64,000 bases of DNA from Paraburkholderia podalyriae (GCF_014397785.1 NZ_VZQQ01000005.1:1-64000); one strand, 5' to 3'. Shown: positions 16,828 to 26,631, numbered from the stretch's first letter. Program-made: numbers and translations. The notes: generated by a model not told the origin, from the letters alone.

Positions 16828-19095
16828 CTATTGACCGGCAGGCCCCCTCAACACCGGATGCGTCGCGCCCGCCGGCATAATCCATGCGCCGTTCGGCCCG
16901 AAGTCGTAACCGGCAAAGCTCGCAGGGTCGCTCATCTGCGCGGTGGTCAGGCCGTTCGCCAGCGGCAGATTTCCGCCGCTGATCGCCTGCCCGGTCGTCT
17001 GCGTGTTCCAGTACACGTCCGACGCGAGCGTGCCTGAGCCGAAGCCGATGACGCCATGCGTTGGCATCAATTGGGTTTGCACAGGCCCCGTCGCAAAGGA
17101 CTGGCTGACCATACCCTCATTGACGCCGATAAGGCCCCCGCCGTACCCCGTCGAGTACACCGGATCGACGGCACCCGTCGCATACGATTGCGAAATCGAG
17201 CCGACGTTGCGACCGACAAGACCGCCGTTCGCGTCGGAGCCCGAAATCGTCGCGCTGCTCGATGAGCGCTCGATGGTCCCGTCGTTTCTGCCCACAAGTC
17301 CGCCGAACGTGGTGCCCTCCTGGGTCTGTTCGCCGGCAAGACCCGTCGTGTGCGCGTACGCGATCACGCCTTGATTGACGCCAGCCAGAATGCCGCTGCC
17401 CTGCAAGCTCGTCGAGACCGAAGCGTTGTCGACACCGACATCGCGCAGCACACCGCCATGTCCGACCACGCCGAAGAGTCCCGATGAGTAATCCGTGCTG
17501 AAATCGTCGATATTGATCGTGGCGTTCGACACGGTATGCCACATGCCGTCGAACTGGCCCGTGAACGGCGTCGTATGGTTGCCTATCGGCGTCAGTGCGT
17601 GGCCAGTGGCGTCGATGTCCGTGCCAAGCGCGTAATTGCCGCCGAGATCCTGGCGGACACTCTCCAGATCGGCCACGTTGTTGACGAGCCTGTACGCGGT
17701 GATCTGCGTGAGCTGGCCGCTCGCCGGCGCGGGCGTCCATGATGGATTGACCAGCATCGTCCCGGCGCTATAGGTGCCGTTCATGTCGTAAAGCACGTTG
17801 ACGATGCCCGATCCGTGCGACCAGTCGATCACACCCTCGTTGGTGATCGAGCCCGAGTTGTCGACGCTCGACGCATCCGCGCGCAACGTCAGGTTGCCAC
17901 TGCCGTGATTCGCGAGCGTGACATGCTGGCCCACCGTCAGCGTGCGGAACGCCGCGAGCGTCAGCGATGCGCCGCCTTGCCAGTTGATCGGCGAAGCGAC
18001 GTCGAGGTCGCCGGTGTTGCCGTTAGCGCCCGTCGTCCGCACGTTCACGGACGTGCCTGCATTCAGGCTGCGCCGCAATGCGCGCGCGGCGGCGCCATCG
18101 ATCGTGAACTTGGGCGTCGACAGATTCCACTGAGCCGCCCGAACCACTGCATGCTTGCCGAAGCTCAGTTGCGCCGCTTGCGTCTCCACGGTTGCGCCGC
18201 TGCCGTCCGCATTGCTTGCGGCAATGGCGCCGCGTTGCGCGACACTTCCTGTGTCGGCGACGAGCCACACATGCCCGTCGCGCGTGGCCGTGCCCGTCGC
18301 GCGAATCGCGTCGTGGTTGCCCGCGAGCGCATAGATGTTGCCATCCACGGCTTGCAGGCTGATCTGCGCTGCCTGAATCACGCCACGATTGGTCACAGCG
18401 CCCCCTGCTCCGGCCTGAACGAATACCTGTTTGCCCGACGCGGAATCCTGCAGCAATACCTGCTTGCCCACGGCCAGCTCGGCTGTGCCGGCGGGCGCGC
18501 TGATCGTGCCGTCATTGACGACGCTGTTGCGGGCAATCAGAAACACGTCGCCGCCCGTCGACGCAATGTTGCCGAGATTGACGACGCGTGAATCCGAATT
18601 GCCCGCGAGCACGAGCGGCTGGCCATTCATGAACGTGGCGGGATCGGCATCGAGTGTCGATGCGACGAAGCGCCCCGTGGTGGTAACGACGCCCCTGGGG
18701 CCTATCACGATGCCTTGCGGGTTGATCAGATAGACCGTCCCGCTTGCCGTGAGCGTACCGGCAATGGCTGACGGCACGCCACCGGTGACGCGGTTCAGCG
18801 TCGCGCCACCGCCGTTGGCGAACACGACCCGATTGCTACTGCCGATCGAAAAGCGGTCCCAGTTGATAACGCCGCGCCCCGACGACTGGTTGATCGTCAG
18901 CGTCGATCCGCTCGCGACGATGGAGCCGTTCCCGGCAACGAAATGCCCACCGCCCGGCAACGCGCCCGCTGCTTGCGCATGCGCGCGCAATGGCGTGAAG
19001 CAATACATGACGAGCGCGGCGGCAGGCAGTGCGAAGCGCGCCACTGCCCGCGAGTCATGCCATCGACGCTGCGACCTCAGCCAGCTATTTTTCAT
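16828..19095 (-). CDS. TpsA filamentous-haemagglutinin-like exoprotein with GLUG repeats
   Basis: The product has 755 residues. From ATG 19095 (AGGAG upstream) it begins MKNSWLRSQRRWHDS, then a signal segment ending RAHAQA. The TPS secretion domain follows (GRGVINWDRFSIGSSNRVVF, YLINPQGIVIGPRGVV with the NPQGI motif), a beta-helical middle, and at least three GLUG repeats of the kind GGLVGRNVGSISQSYATG, ending in a conserved ATHPVLRGPAG tail. No toxin or CdiA-type domain is present, so an adhesin or surface protein is more likely than contact-dependent inhibition. An ATG further upstream (19395) is rejected because the signal peptide begins at 19095. It is exported by the TpsB encoded directly downstream. 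Confidence 0.9.
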   Translation of the reverse strand: MKNSWLRSQRRWHDSRAVARFALPAAALVMYCFTPLRAHAQAAGALPGGGHFVAGNGSIVASGSTLTINQSSGRGVINWDRFSIGSSNRVVFANGGGATLNRVTGGVPSAIAGTLTASGTVYLINPQGIVIGPRGVVTTTGRFVASTLDADPATFMNGQPLVLAGNSDSRVVNLGNIASTGGDVFLIARNSVVNDGTISAPAGTAELAVGKQVLLQDSASGKQVFVQAGAGGAVTNRGVIQAAQISLQAVDGNIYALAGNHDAIRATGTATRDGHVWLVADTGSVAQRGAIAASNADGSGATVETQAAQLSFGKHAVVRAAQWNLSTPKFTIDGAAARALRRSLNAGTSVNVRTTGANGNTGDLDVASPINWQGGASLTLAAFRTLTVGQHVTLANHGSGNLTLRADASSVDNSGSITNEGVIDWSHGSGIVNVLYDMNGTYSAGTMLVNPSWTPAPASGQLTQITAYRLVNNVADLESVRQDLGGNYALGTDIDATGHALTPIGNHTTPFTGQFDGMWHTVSNATINIDDFSTDYSSGLFGVVGHGGVLRDVGVDNASVSTSLQGSGILAGVNQGVIAYAHTTGLAGEQTQEGTTFGGLVGRNDGTIERSSSSATISGSDANGGLVGRNVGSISQSYATGAVDPVYSTGYGGGLIGVNEGMVSQSFATGPVQTQLMPTHGVIGFGSGTLASDVYWNTQTTGQAISGGNLPLANGLTTAQMSDPASFAGYDFGPNGAWIMPAGATHPVLRGPAGQ

Positions 19096-19389
19096 GACGA
19101 CTCCTGTGATTGGCTGCCGGTACCGTCCGCAGTCAATCGTGCCTTGGTACGGTGGGGTGGTCGCTGAATCACAGATGGCGGTCATTGATGGCATGCCGGT
19201 GCGCTCGCGGTCACAGGCATTGTCGCAGACGCTTACAGCCGGCGAACACCGCTGTGCCGCATCGCGTATCAGCACTTTCGGTCTAAAGTTCCACGCTAAT
19301 GGCCACGACGAGATGTTGCTCGCCAGCCATACCCGCTGCAGGTATTGGAGGGGTGCGAAAGATTGAGATTTGCGGTCGCGCCGCCGCGA

Positions 19390-20081
19390 CATCAACTGCT
19401 ACTCTTGTTGATACGCGCCGGGGCAAACGAGGGCCTGATTGTCTACGCTTACACCACTGGCGGACGAAACTCCAGCTCGTTCGAGGGAGCGACGGTCGGC
19501 GGACTCGTGGGGCGAATGACGGTCTGATCGAAAGGTCGTGGAGCAGCGCGGCGGTGGGTACCGGCGGCGTGCTCGGCGGGCTCGTCGGCACTAACAACGG
19601 CACCATCAGCCAGTCCTTTGCCACCGGGAGCGTCAGTCCCAACGAGCACGGCATCGGTGGTGGCCTCGTTGGCATCAACGGGGGCACCATATCGCAGTCG
19701 TACTCGGCCGGTACGGTCTACGGGCCGTTTGCGGCTGGTGGATTGGTGTACGTCAATGGCGGCCGGATCGAGCAGTCATTCGAATCCGGCCTGGTTCAAG
19801 GACCGTCGTTTCGAGGTCCCGACTACGGCACTTACGGCGGGATCGCGGCGTACAACGGCGGCGGAACGATTGCGCCGAACGTGTATTGGGACAAGCAAAC
19901 GACGACGCGGACGGTGGACACCGGCGATATGCCACAACTGCCCCCGTCAAATGGCCTGACGACTGCGCAGATGGGCAACCCTGCCAGCTTCGACGCATCA
20001 TGGGACTTCAGCCCGACCGACGCGTGGATCATACCGGCTGGTGCCACGCATCCCCTCCTGCGATGGCAACTGAACCCATAG
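19390..20081 (+). pseudogene. decayed 3' part of a second tpsA (GLUG repeats)
   Basis: On the opposite strand to tpsA a frame with ANEGLIVYAYTTGGRNSSSF and EGATVGGLVGR stops at TGA 19526-19528. One added base in the short A-run near 19514 joins it to NDGLIERSWSSAAVG in the next frame. Four further GLUG-like units follow (GGLVGTNNGTISQSFATGSV, GGLVGINGGTISQSYSAGTV and others), and the end ATHPLLRWQLNP mirrors the tail of the intact tpsA. It lacks the start, signal and secretion domain. The residues differ at many positions from tpsA, so this is a remnant of a diverged paralogue and not a recent copy. Confidence 0.8.
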
Positions 20082-20094
20082 GCGAGCCCTGCCC

Positions 20095-23037
20095 TCACGC
20101 TTGAGCATTAGCGGCTCCCTCCACGATCAGCGGCCACACCAGCAGTTCGAAGTCATCCGGCGCAAGCGGCGTCGAATAAAGAAAGCCCTGAGCATAATCG
20201 CAACCCACGGCCTTGAGAAAATCCCGTTGCTCGGCGGTCTCCACCCCTTCGGCAATGACCTGGAGTCCCAGTTTGTGCGCGAGCACGACCATCGCCTCGC
20301 AAAGCGCCTGGTTGTCTTCGTCAAAGCTCAGGTTGTGGACGAATGAACGATCGATCTTCAGGTAATCGATATCGAAGCGCTTCAGGTAGGCGAGCGACGA
20401 GTAACCGGTCCCGAAGTCGTCGATCGAGATCGCAATGCCCGAGCGGCGGAAGGTCAGCAGCTTCTCGTCGATCTTCGATTCGGCCTGCAATAGCAGCCCC
20501 TCCGTGATTTCCACCGCCACGCTCTGACCCGGCATTCCTTCGCGTGCGAGGTAGTCGGACCACCGCGCGCACAGCAGACTGTCTTGACGAACCTGGACCG
20601 GAGACATGTTGACGCTGATCTGGAAAGACGGATGGAAACGCTCGCGCCATTGCCGGGCTTGCTGCACGGCTTGCCGGAACACCCAATCGCCGATAGGCAC
20701 GATGAGACCCGTGTCTTCGGCGAGAGAAATGAAATCGAGCGGGCTGATCGTGCCGCGCTCCGGATGCAGCCAGCGGATCAGCGCCTCGGCTTTGCAGACC
20801 TGCCCCGTCGCGAGGTCGACAATGGGCTGGTAACAGAGCTGAAACTGCTTGCCGGGCAACGCGATGCGTAAATCGTTGGTCAGCCGCAGCCGCCTTTCGG
20901 CCTGCACCTGCATATCGGGCGTGAAGTAGCTGAAGCCATCGCGCCCGGCGTTCTTGGCCGTATACATCGCCTGATCGACGTTCTTGAACAGCACGTCGAG
21001 ATCGCTAGCGTCGTCCGGGTAGACTGTGACGCCGACGCTGGCGGATATGAAAGCCTCGTCCGCACCCAGCTTGAACGGCTCGGCCAGTTTGCCGTTGATG
21101 GTCCTCGCGATCCGTTCGATGGTTGCGGTGTCGTCCAGATTGGGAAAAATGACCGTGAACTCATCGCCGCCAAGACGGGCGACCGTATCCGATTGGCGCA
21201 CGCACGAACCGATCCGCTTGCCGGCCTCGATCAGCAAAATATCCCCCATGTCGTGACCCAGGGAGTCGTTGACCTCCTTGAAGCGGTCGAGGTCGATCAG
21301 CATCAACGCCATGCGCTGCTTGCAGCGGCTCGACTGCCTCGCTTCACGAGCGAGACGCTCATGGAACATCTGGCGATTCGGAAGCCCGGTCAGTGCGTCG
21401 AAATTGGCCTGTTTCCAGATAGTTGCCTCGAACGCCATGCGGTCGGACAGATCGCGACCGACGGCCAACACGGAGCTCACGTTGCCGCAACGATCGACCT
21501 CCGGCGTAATGCGGATGTGCGTGCATTGTTGCTGTCCGTCCTTGCCGGCCCATTTCAGCTCGAATTGCGCGCTTTTCCCGCCGGCAATGACTTCGCCGAT
21601 GATCTTTTCGTAGACGAGCGCGTTGGGGCCGCCCGGAAGCTCCGAGGGCCGCTTGCCGAGCGCTTCGGCGACACTGCACCCCGCCGCGGCACAGAACGCG
21701 GGATTGGCGTAAATGCGGCGAGACTCGCGATCGTAGCGGGCAATGGTATCGGGCGAGTTCTCGATCAGCGTGCGCGACTCGCGCTCCCGCGCGACGAGTT
21801 CCGCCGTTCGTTCGATGACGGTCTGTTCCAGCGAAGCGTTGATCTCATTGATCTTCTGAATCTTCTGCCCGATCGCGCCGCGCATGATTTCGAAGCGCTG
21901 CGCGAGCCGGCCCAATTCGTCCTGGGCGCCGCCTGCTGCTTGCGCTTGCCCGTCTTCCAGGTGGGCGCCGGCATCGTCGCCGGTATCGTGCACCTTGCGC
22001 ACCAGTTCCCTGAGCGGCGCAGTAATGCTGTGCGATATGAAGTAGGCGACGAAGATCGACAGCAGGAACCCCGAGATGCCGACCAGCACGATCTGGTTTC
22101 GTACCGCTTGCGCCTCGACCGTCAGTTTTCTTTCTGCAATGGTGCTGACCACGAACCACGTCGTGCCGGGGATTCTCGCGTACGCGGCCAGGTAACGTTC
22201 TCCCCGCTTCCCGACGAACGCGACGAAGCTTCGCGCCTCGTCCGATGCCGCGTTGTGCGCGATGTTGTCGATGAGGCCGGGTTCGGGCGTCGCGTCGGCG
22301 CTGGCCGATGCGTCGTCGGCCCGGATGATCACCCTGCCGCCGCTCGCATCGAGAATGTAGATTTGCGTGCCGCTGCCCGTGGCCGCGTCGGTGAATATCG
22401 TCGAGAAATACTCTGGGCGAACGATCAGAACCAGGTTACCGAGTTGCTCGTTGCTGCTCTTGTCGATGATGGCGCGCACCATCCCGATGTTCTGTTGCCC
22501 GGCGCCGTCCTCGTAACTACCCCAGTAAGCGCGTTGATGCGCGCCCTGAGCCCGCTTGACGAAGCTCGTCACGCCGCCGGTCAATTGCGCGAACGCCTGC
22601 GTGTCCAGGATCCGGTTGTTCCTGTCGATCAGATATTTCTGGTTAATGAAATCAACCGAACCATAATGCTCGAGGAGTAGCCGCGCCATGTCCTGGCGCG
22701 CCTCGCTTTGCTCCTTGGCGTTGCCGCTCGCTGCCTTCGCCAGCGCGGCTTGAACCCGGTTGGAGAGCACCAGCAGATTGCTTTCCGTCTCGATCTGCTG
22801 CATGCGTAGCTCGATGTTTCTCGATACCTGCTTGACCACTTCCTTCGAGAATATCTGCGCGTTTTCCTTGATCGCCGCGATCGACTTCACATAAGAAATG
22901 CAACCCGAAATGAAGATCGGCAGCAGTGCGAGCAGAATGAAAGCGGCAATCAGCCGATACCGGATCTCGATACGGCGAAGCAAGTCCTGTGACAAGTAGT
23001 CGGAAGCGCGTCGTAGCAACGCCGGGATCGAGTTCAT
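20095..23037 (-). CDS. membrane sensor with GGDEF and EAL domains (c-di-GMP turnover)
   Basis: The product has 980 residues. The order is an N-terminal membrane helix near residue 30 (LIAAFILLALLPIFISGCIS), a periplasmic Cache-type sensor to about 290 (GERYLAAYARIPGTTWFVVS), a second helix (IVLVGISGFLLSIFVAYFIS), HAMP with a coiled segment, PAS (about 420-540), GGDEF and EAL. The GGDEF motif is intact (near residues 622-626), with the RxxD inhibitory site RQSD five residues before it. EAL is intact at 751-753 (EALIRW). Both c-di-GMP synthesis and breakdown are therefore possible. Its ATG overlaps the stop of the binding-protein gene by four bases (ATGA), so the lipoprotein is probably its ligand-sensing partner. 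Confidence 0.93.
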   Translation of the reverse strand: MNSIPALLRRASDYLSQDLLRRIEIRYRLIAAFILLALLPIFISGCISYVKSIAAIKENAQIFSKEVVKQVSRNIELRMQQIETESNLLVLSNRVQAALAKAASGNAKEQSEARQDMARLLLEHYGSVDFINQKYLIDRNNRILDTQAFAQLTGGVTSFVKRAQGAHQRAYWGSYEDGAGQQNIGMVRAIIDKSSNEQLGNLVLIVRPEYFSTIFTDAATGSGTQIYILDASGGRVIIRADDASASADATPEPGLIDNIAHNAASDEARSFVAFVGKRGERYLAAYARIPGTTWFVVSTIAERKLTVEAQAVRNQIVLVGISGFLLSIFVAYFISHSITAPLRELVRKVHDTGDDAGAHLEDGQAQAAGGAQDELGRLAQRFEIMRGAIGQKIQKINEINASLEQTVIERTAELVARERESRTLIENSPDTIARYDRESRRIYANPAFCAAAGCSVAEALGKRPSELPGGPNALVYEKIIGEVIAGGKSAQFELKWAGKDGQQQCTHIRITPEVDRCGNVSSVLAVGRDLSDRMAFEATIWKQANFDALTGLPNRQMFHERLAREARQSSRCKQRMALMLIDLDRFKEVNDSLGHDMGDILLIEAGKRIGSCVRQSDTVARLGGDEFTVIFPNLDDTATIERIARTINGKLAEPFKLGADEAFISASVGVTVYPDDASDLDVLFKNVDQAMYTAKNAGRDGFSYFTPDMQVQAERRLRLTNDLRIALPGKQFQLCYQPIVDLATGQVCKAEALIRWLHPERGTISPLDFISLAEDTGLIVPIGDWVFRQAVQQARQWRERFHPSFQISVNMSPVQVRQDSLLCARWSDYLAREGMPGQSVAVEITEGLLLQAESKIDEKLLTFRRSGIAISIDDFGTGYSSLAYLKRFDIDYLKIDRSFVHNLSFDEDNQALCEAMVVLAHKLGLQVIAEGVETAEQRDFLKAVGCDYAQGFLYSTPLAPDDFELLVWPLIVEGAANAQA

Positions 23038-24362
23038 TTGTAGTGCATCTTCGCTTCATTCTTGATCGATTTATCGAGGCGCTTCGCTGCCTCCCTGGCG
23101 GTCATTTTTTTCAACAGCACGTCCTGCATCAAGCCATGCAGCGACTCGAGCGTGTTCGAGGGCAGCGTCGAATAGTACGGGCTCGCGGTTATCGAATAGC
23201 GGCTGACTGCGTTCGTGTAGCCGACGATTTCCGGGTCGCTGACGGCCATTCCCGCATTGCTCCGAAACGGGGAGATGTTGTGGCGCTTTCGCTGCAGAAT
23301 TGGAAAGCCTTGACCGGCGATGAATTCCAGAAAGCGCATCGCTGCCGCCTTGTTGGGCGTCTCGCATACGGCAAAGCCCGTCTCGCTGCCGAGCACGGGC
23401 ACCACCGGCTCGCCGCGCGCATTCCATGGCGGAATGAACACACCGACCGCAAAGCGATTGCCATGCAGCAGAAGACCGGCCGACCAGCTGCCTTGAAAAG
23501 CCATCGCCGCCTTGCCATCCTTGAAAAGACGCATGCCGTCGTCGTAGCCGGTCGTCATGAACGCCGCCTGGACGTAGCCGCGTTCAGGCAGCAGCGCGAT
23601 CCTGGCGAAGATATCGGCGACCTCGGGCGTATCGAGATCCAGCGTGCCGACGGCCAGTTTGCTTTTCCAGTCCGGCTCGTGCGCCACCACACCGTTGGCG
23701 AAGCCCGAAGCGAACGGCCCATTTCCGAGCATGTTCGGAAAAGCGCCGTTCAACATGATCGGCGTGAACCCCGCGCGCTTGAGCTGCGCGCAAACGCGCA
23801 GGAACTCGTCGAAATTCGTCGGCAGCTTGTCGATCCCCGCCTTGGCGAACATGTCCCGGTTGTAATAGATCATGGTTGTCGCGACCCCGCCCGAAATACC
23901 GAACCCTTTGCCGCCACGGCTGGTCCAGTCCCGCTTGAGCGGTGCGAGCATATTGCTCCACGCCGATGTCCGGCTGACGTCGGCGAGGACGCCCTGATCG
24001 GCCAGCTCGGCCGAATAGGCGTTGGGGTTAACGCTGACCAGATCGGGCAGCGTGCCGGCGGCGACGCGGGGTTTGATGTTTTCTTCGACCGAATTGCCGA
24101 TCATGAACTGAACGTCCACGTGCACATCGGGATTGCGCTTGCTGAACTCGGCAGCGATCTGAAGCATCTGTTCGGGCCAGTCCGGCGCCCATATCAATGC
24201 CGTAATGCTGGTTCGATGCGCCGGGGCCGCACTGGCGTCAGAGGCGTCTTGCGTGTGGCAACCACACAGCAGCAGCAAACCGGTCAGGCCGGATAGCAGC
24301 CAGCGAGCCGCGGACCGAACCGGGAACCCCGTGTGAGACCCAGAACGCGGATAGTTGGCCAT
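23034..24362 (-). CDS. extracellular solute-binding lipoprotein (sugar type), sensor partner
   Basis: The product has 442 residues. A hydrophobic signal ends LTGLLLLCGCHTQ, where the last cysteine can be lipidated. The mature part follows the family-1 sugar-binding pattern: FSKRNPDVHVDVQFM, MIYYNRDMFAKAGIDKLPTN, FKDGKAAMAFQGSWSAGLLL. No ABC permease or ATPase gene is near. Instead the stop overlaps the start of the GGDEF-EAL gene by four bases. That arrangement is known for NspS/MbaA of Vibrio cholerae, where a binding protein regulates a c-di-GMP enzyme, although NspS belongs to the polyamine-binding group. ATG 24362 is used; a TTG at 24389 is possible. Confidence 0.85.
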   Translation of the reverse strand: MANYPRSGSHTGFPVRSAARWLLSGLTGLLLLCGCHTQDASDASAAPAHRTSITALIWAPDWPEQMLQIAAEFSKRNPDVHVDVQFMIGNSVEENIKPRVAAGTLPDLVSVNPNAYSAELADQGVLADVSRTSAWSNMLAPLKRDWTSRGGKGFGISGGVATTMIYYNRDMFAKAGIDKLPTNFDEFLRVCAQLKRAGFTPIMLNGAFPNMLGNGPFASGFANGVVAHEPDWKSKLAVGTLDLDTPEVADIFARIALLPERGYVQAAFMTTGYDDGMRLFKDGKAAMAFQGSWSAGLLLHGNRFAVGVFIPPWNARGEPVVPVLGSETGFAVCETPNKAAAMRFLEFIAGQGFPILQRKRHNISPFRSNAGMAVSDPEIVGYTNAVSRYSITASPYYSTLPSNTLESLHGLMQDVLLKKMTAREAAKRLDKSIKNEAKMHYK

Positions 24363-24740
24363 GACGACGGATAGGGAGATTGAACGCAATAGACCTGACT
24401 CTGCCTATCGGCAGAAATCATGAATCCTTTAATTGTCACGACGCGCGCGTTGACTGGCGTGTCGCGCCCAGACGGCCGTATTTGTCCTGATTGCCTCCAT
24501 CGACCCTTTTGTGCCGAAATGCGCATGGGATTCGTCGGGAAACGACAAGACGGAGCAATTTCGGCTCCCTATAGTGGCTTTCGGCGATCTGCTATCGATG
24601 TCGAGCCCGTTCAGGAGGAACCTGAAGCAGTCGATACGAACCCAGAGCTGCACCGGCCGCCGTCCGAAGCGCGCAGGGCGAGCAAGGCCGGCACGCGCGC
24701 CATAGTAGTGAACTCACGCTTGCCGACAAAGGAAACCAAC
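24363..24740. promoter_or_regulatory. divergent intergenic region ahead of livK-like gene
   Basis: These 378 bases separate two divergent genes. An open frame crosses from 24420 into the livK-like gene, but its first 107 codons have no signal peptide or family match, so I treat it as non-coding leader. No clear promoter, operator or riboswitch is seen. Confidence 0.4.
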
Positions 24741-25883
24741 ATGCGTTTTGCGAAAACTCTAAGTCCTATTGCAGTTGGTGCACTTCTCGCTATCGCACCG
24801 CTCGCCGCTCGCGCGGATACGGTGGTCAAGATAGGTTTTGCCGCGCCGCTCACCGGACCTAACGCCAGTTACGGAAAAGACCTGGAAAACGGCGTAAAGA
24901 TGGCGCTCGACGACGCGAAGGCGCAAGGCGTCAAAATCAACGGACAGCCCGTCTCGTTCGAACTCGTCGCCGAAGATGACCAGGCTGACCCGCGCGTCGG
25001 CGTGCAAGTCGCGCAAAAACTCGTCGACGAAGGCGTGTCGGTCGTCGTCGGCCACTTTAATTCTGGCACGACCATCCCCGCGTCGGATCTCTACGAGAAG
25101 GCAGGGCTGCCCGACATCGATCCGGCCGCCACCAATCCGACCATCAGCGGCCGCGGCTTCAAGAACATCTTCATGGTGATCTCGAGCGACGCGCAAAACG
25201 CGGGCACCGCGGGCGCCTATGCGGTCACGACGACGAAGGCCAAGCGCATCGCCGTCATCGACGACCGGACTGCGTTCGGCCAAGGCGAAGCCGACGAGTT
25301 CGTGAAGGCGGTCAAAGCGCACGGCGGTGACATCATCGATCGCGAATACACGACTAATCAGGCATCGGACTTCAAGACGCAACTCACGAATCTCAAGGGC
25401 AAGAACCCCGATCTCATTTTCGTGGGTGCCCTCAATCCGCAGGCGGCCGGCATCATGAAGCAGATGAGCCAGCTCGGCCTCAAAGCGCAATACGTGGGCG
25501 GCGGCGGCGTCAAGGACGTCGACTTCATCAAGCTCGCGGGCGACGTGTCCGAGGGCGCGATGGCATGGGAATACGGCCGTCCGCTCGACAGCACGCCGGT
25601 CGGTGCGAAGTTCGCCGAACGTTTCAAGCAGAAATATGGCGCGGACGTTCTGTCATACGCGCCGTTCGGCTATGACGCGGCATGGACCGCCATCAAGGCG
25701 ATGCAAGCAGCCAATTCGACGAAGCCCGACGACTATCGCCCGAAGCTGCAAAGCATCAGTTTTGACGGCATCACCGGCCATATCGAATTCAATCCGAACG
25801 GCTCGCTTAAGAACGGCTCCTCCACTGTCTATCAGGTCAAGAACGGCCAGTGGGTGACGGTCAAGACTGTAAGCGGCCTCTGA
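24741..25883 (+). CDS. branched-chain amino acid ABC transporter substrate-binding protein
   Basis: The product has 380 residues. The start at 24741 follows AAAGGAAAC and begins a signal peptide (MRFAKTLSPIAVGALLAIAP, cleaved after AARA). The mature protein starts DTVVKIGFAAPLTGPNASYG and has VAEDDQADPRVGVQVAQKLV and VVVGHFNSGTTIPASDLYEK, the LivJ/LivK pattern. It would deliver Leu/Ile/Val or a related compound to a Liv permease in the periplasm. No permease or ATPase genes are adjacent, so the partner transporter is elsewhere. A GC stem (25893-25900 with 25916-25923) follows the stop and may end the transcript. Confidence 0.9.
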   Translation: MRFAKTLSPIAVGALLAIAPLAARADTVVKIGFAAPLTGPNASYGKDLENGVKMALDDAKAQGVKINGQPVSFELVAEDDQADPRVGVQVAQKLVDEGVSVVVGHFNSGTTIPASDLYEKAGLPDIDPAATNPTISGRGFKNIFMVISSDAQNAGTAGAYAVTTTKAKRIAVIDDRTAFGQGEADEFVKAVKAHGGDIIDREYTTNQASDFKTQLTNLKGKNPDLIFVGALNPQAAGIMKQMSQLGLKAQYVGGGGVKDVDFIKLAGDVSEGAMAWEYGRPLDSTPVGAKFAERFKQKYGADVLSYAPFGYDAAWTAIKAMQAANSTKPDDYRPKLQSISFDGITGHIEFNPNGSLKNGSSTVYQVKNGQWVTVKTVSGL

Positions 25884-25892
25884 TCGAGCGCG

Positions 25893-25923
25893 CGGCGCAC
25901 CTCTGCTGGCGGGACGTGCGCCG
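25893..25923 (+). terminator. weak terminator-like stem after the livK-like gene
   Basis: CGGCGCAC (25893-25900) pairs perfectly with GTGCGCCG (25916-25923) across a 15-nt loop, ten bases behind the stop. It is followed by a pyrimidine-rich but not T-only stretch, so termination strength is doubtful. Confidence 0.4.
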
Positions 25924-25968
25924 TCCTCGTCGTGCTTTCAATGTGAGACGTCGGCCTTCAGCGAGGGG

Positions 25969-26631
25969 TTAGGCGTCGGTGTGCCCTTGGCGCCGTAGGA
26001 CCACATGCGTGGCCTTCTCCGACGCTACGGATTCAACGCATTCGTATCCCAGAGCCCGCAAGTCGACCCCGTCGAACAGCGATTCTCCCCGGCCGAGCAG
26101 GACCGGCGCGACAGCAATGTGCAGTTCATCAATGAGGCGCTCACGAAGGTACTGCTTGATCGTGTCCGGACCACCGCCGATCCGCACGTCCATTCCGGCA
26201 GCGGCCTCGCGTGCACGGTCGAGCGCCTCGCGAATGCCTGCTGTTATGAAGTGGAACGTCGTGCCGCCTTCCATCTCGATGGACGGACGAGCATGATGGG
26301 TCAAGATGAAGACCGGAACATGATACGGTGGATTGTCTCCCCACCAGCCTTTCCAGTTTGTGTCCGGCCAGTCCCCACGAATGGGTCCGAACATATTCCT
26401 CCCAAGAATCCAGGCCCCAACATTCTGAAAGCCACGGGCGGCGAAATCATCGTCAACCCCGGTCGTTCCGCCGTCCTTGCCGAACAGGGCCCGCTGGAAC
26501 GTGCGTGTTGGGACTAGCCACTGGTGCAGTTCCGTCCCACCAACGCCGAGCGGATTGTTGATGTCCTGACTCGGGCCTGCTCCGTATCCGTCGAGCGAAA
26601 TGGTGAAGCCGTTAACGCGAACTCGTGTCAT
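25969..26631 (-). CDS. RibD C-terminal / dihydrofolate reductase-like protein
   Basis: The product has 220 residues. It begins VRVNGFTISLDGYGAGPSQD and contains GRNMFGPIRGDWPD, PVFILTHHARPSIEMEGGTT, AAAGMDVRIGGGPDTIKQYL and DELHIAVAPVLLGRGESLFD. This is the RibD_C fold shared by riboflavin-pathway reductases and many stand-alone NADPH reductases. The deaminase half of RibD is absent and no riboflavin genes are near, so it is probably a general NAD(P)H-dependent reductase. It converges with the livK-like gene and is read alone. Confidence 0.85.
   Translation of the reverse strand: MTRVRVNGFTISLDGYGAGPSQDINNPLGVGGTELHQWLVPTRTFQRALFGKDGGTTGVDDDFAARGFQNVGAWILGRNMFGPIRGDWPDTNWKGWWGDNPPYHVPVFILTHHARPSIEMEGGTTFHFITAGIREALDRAREAAAGMDVRIGGGPDTIKQYLRERLIDELHIAVAPVLLGRGESLFDGVDLRALGYECVESVASEKATHVVLRRQGHTDA

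Noticed and set aside
16828..19095. Contact-dependent inhibition (CdiA/CdiI)
   Set aside because: The TpsA ends in GLUG repeats and a short conserved tail with no toxin domain, and no immunity gene follows.
21193..22680. 495-codon plus-strand open frame opposite the GGDEF-EAL gene
   Set aside because: Antisense shadow of a clearly assigned gene; Arg/His/Asp-rich with no domain.
24420..24740. N-terminal extension of the livK-like gene
   Set aside because: A canonical signal peptide and ribosome site begin at 24741; the upstream codons match nothing.
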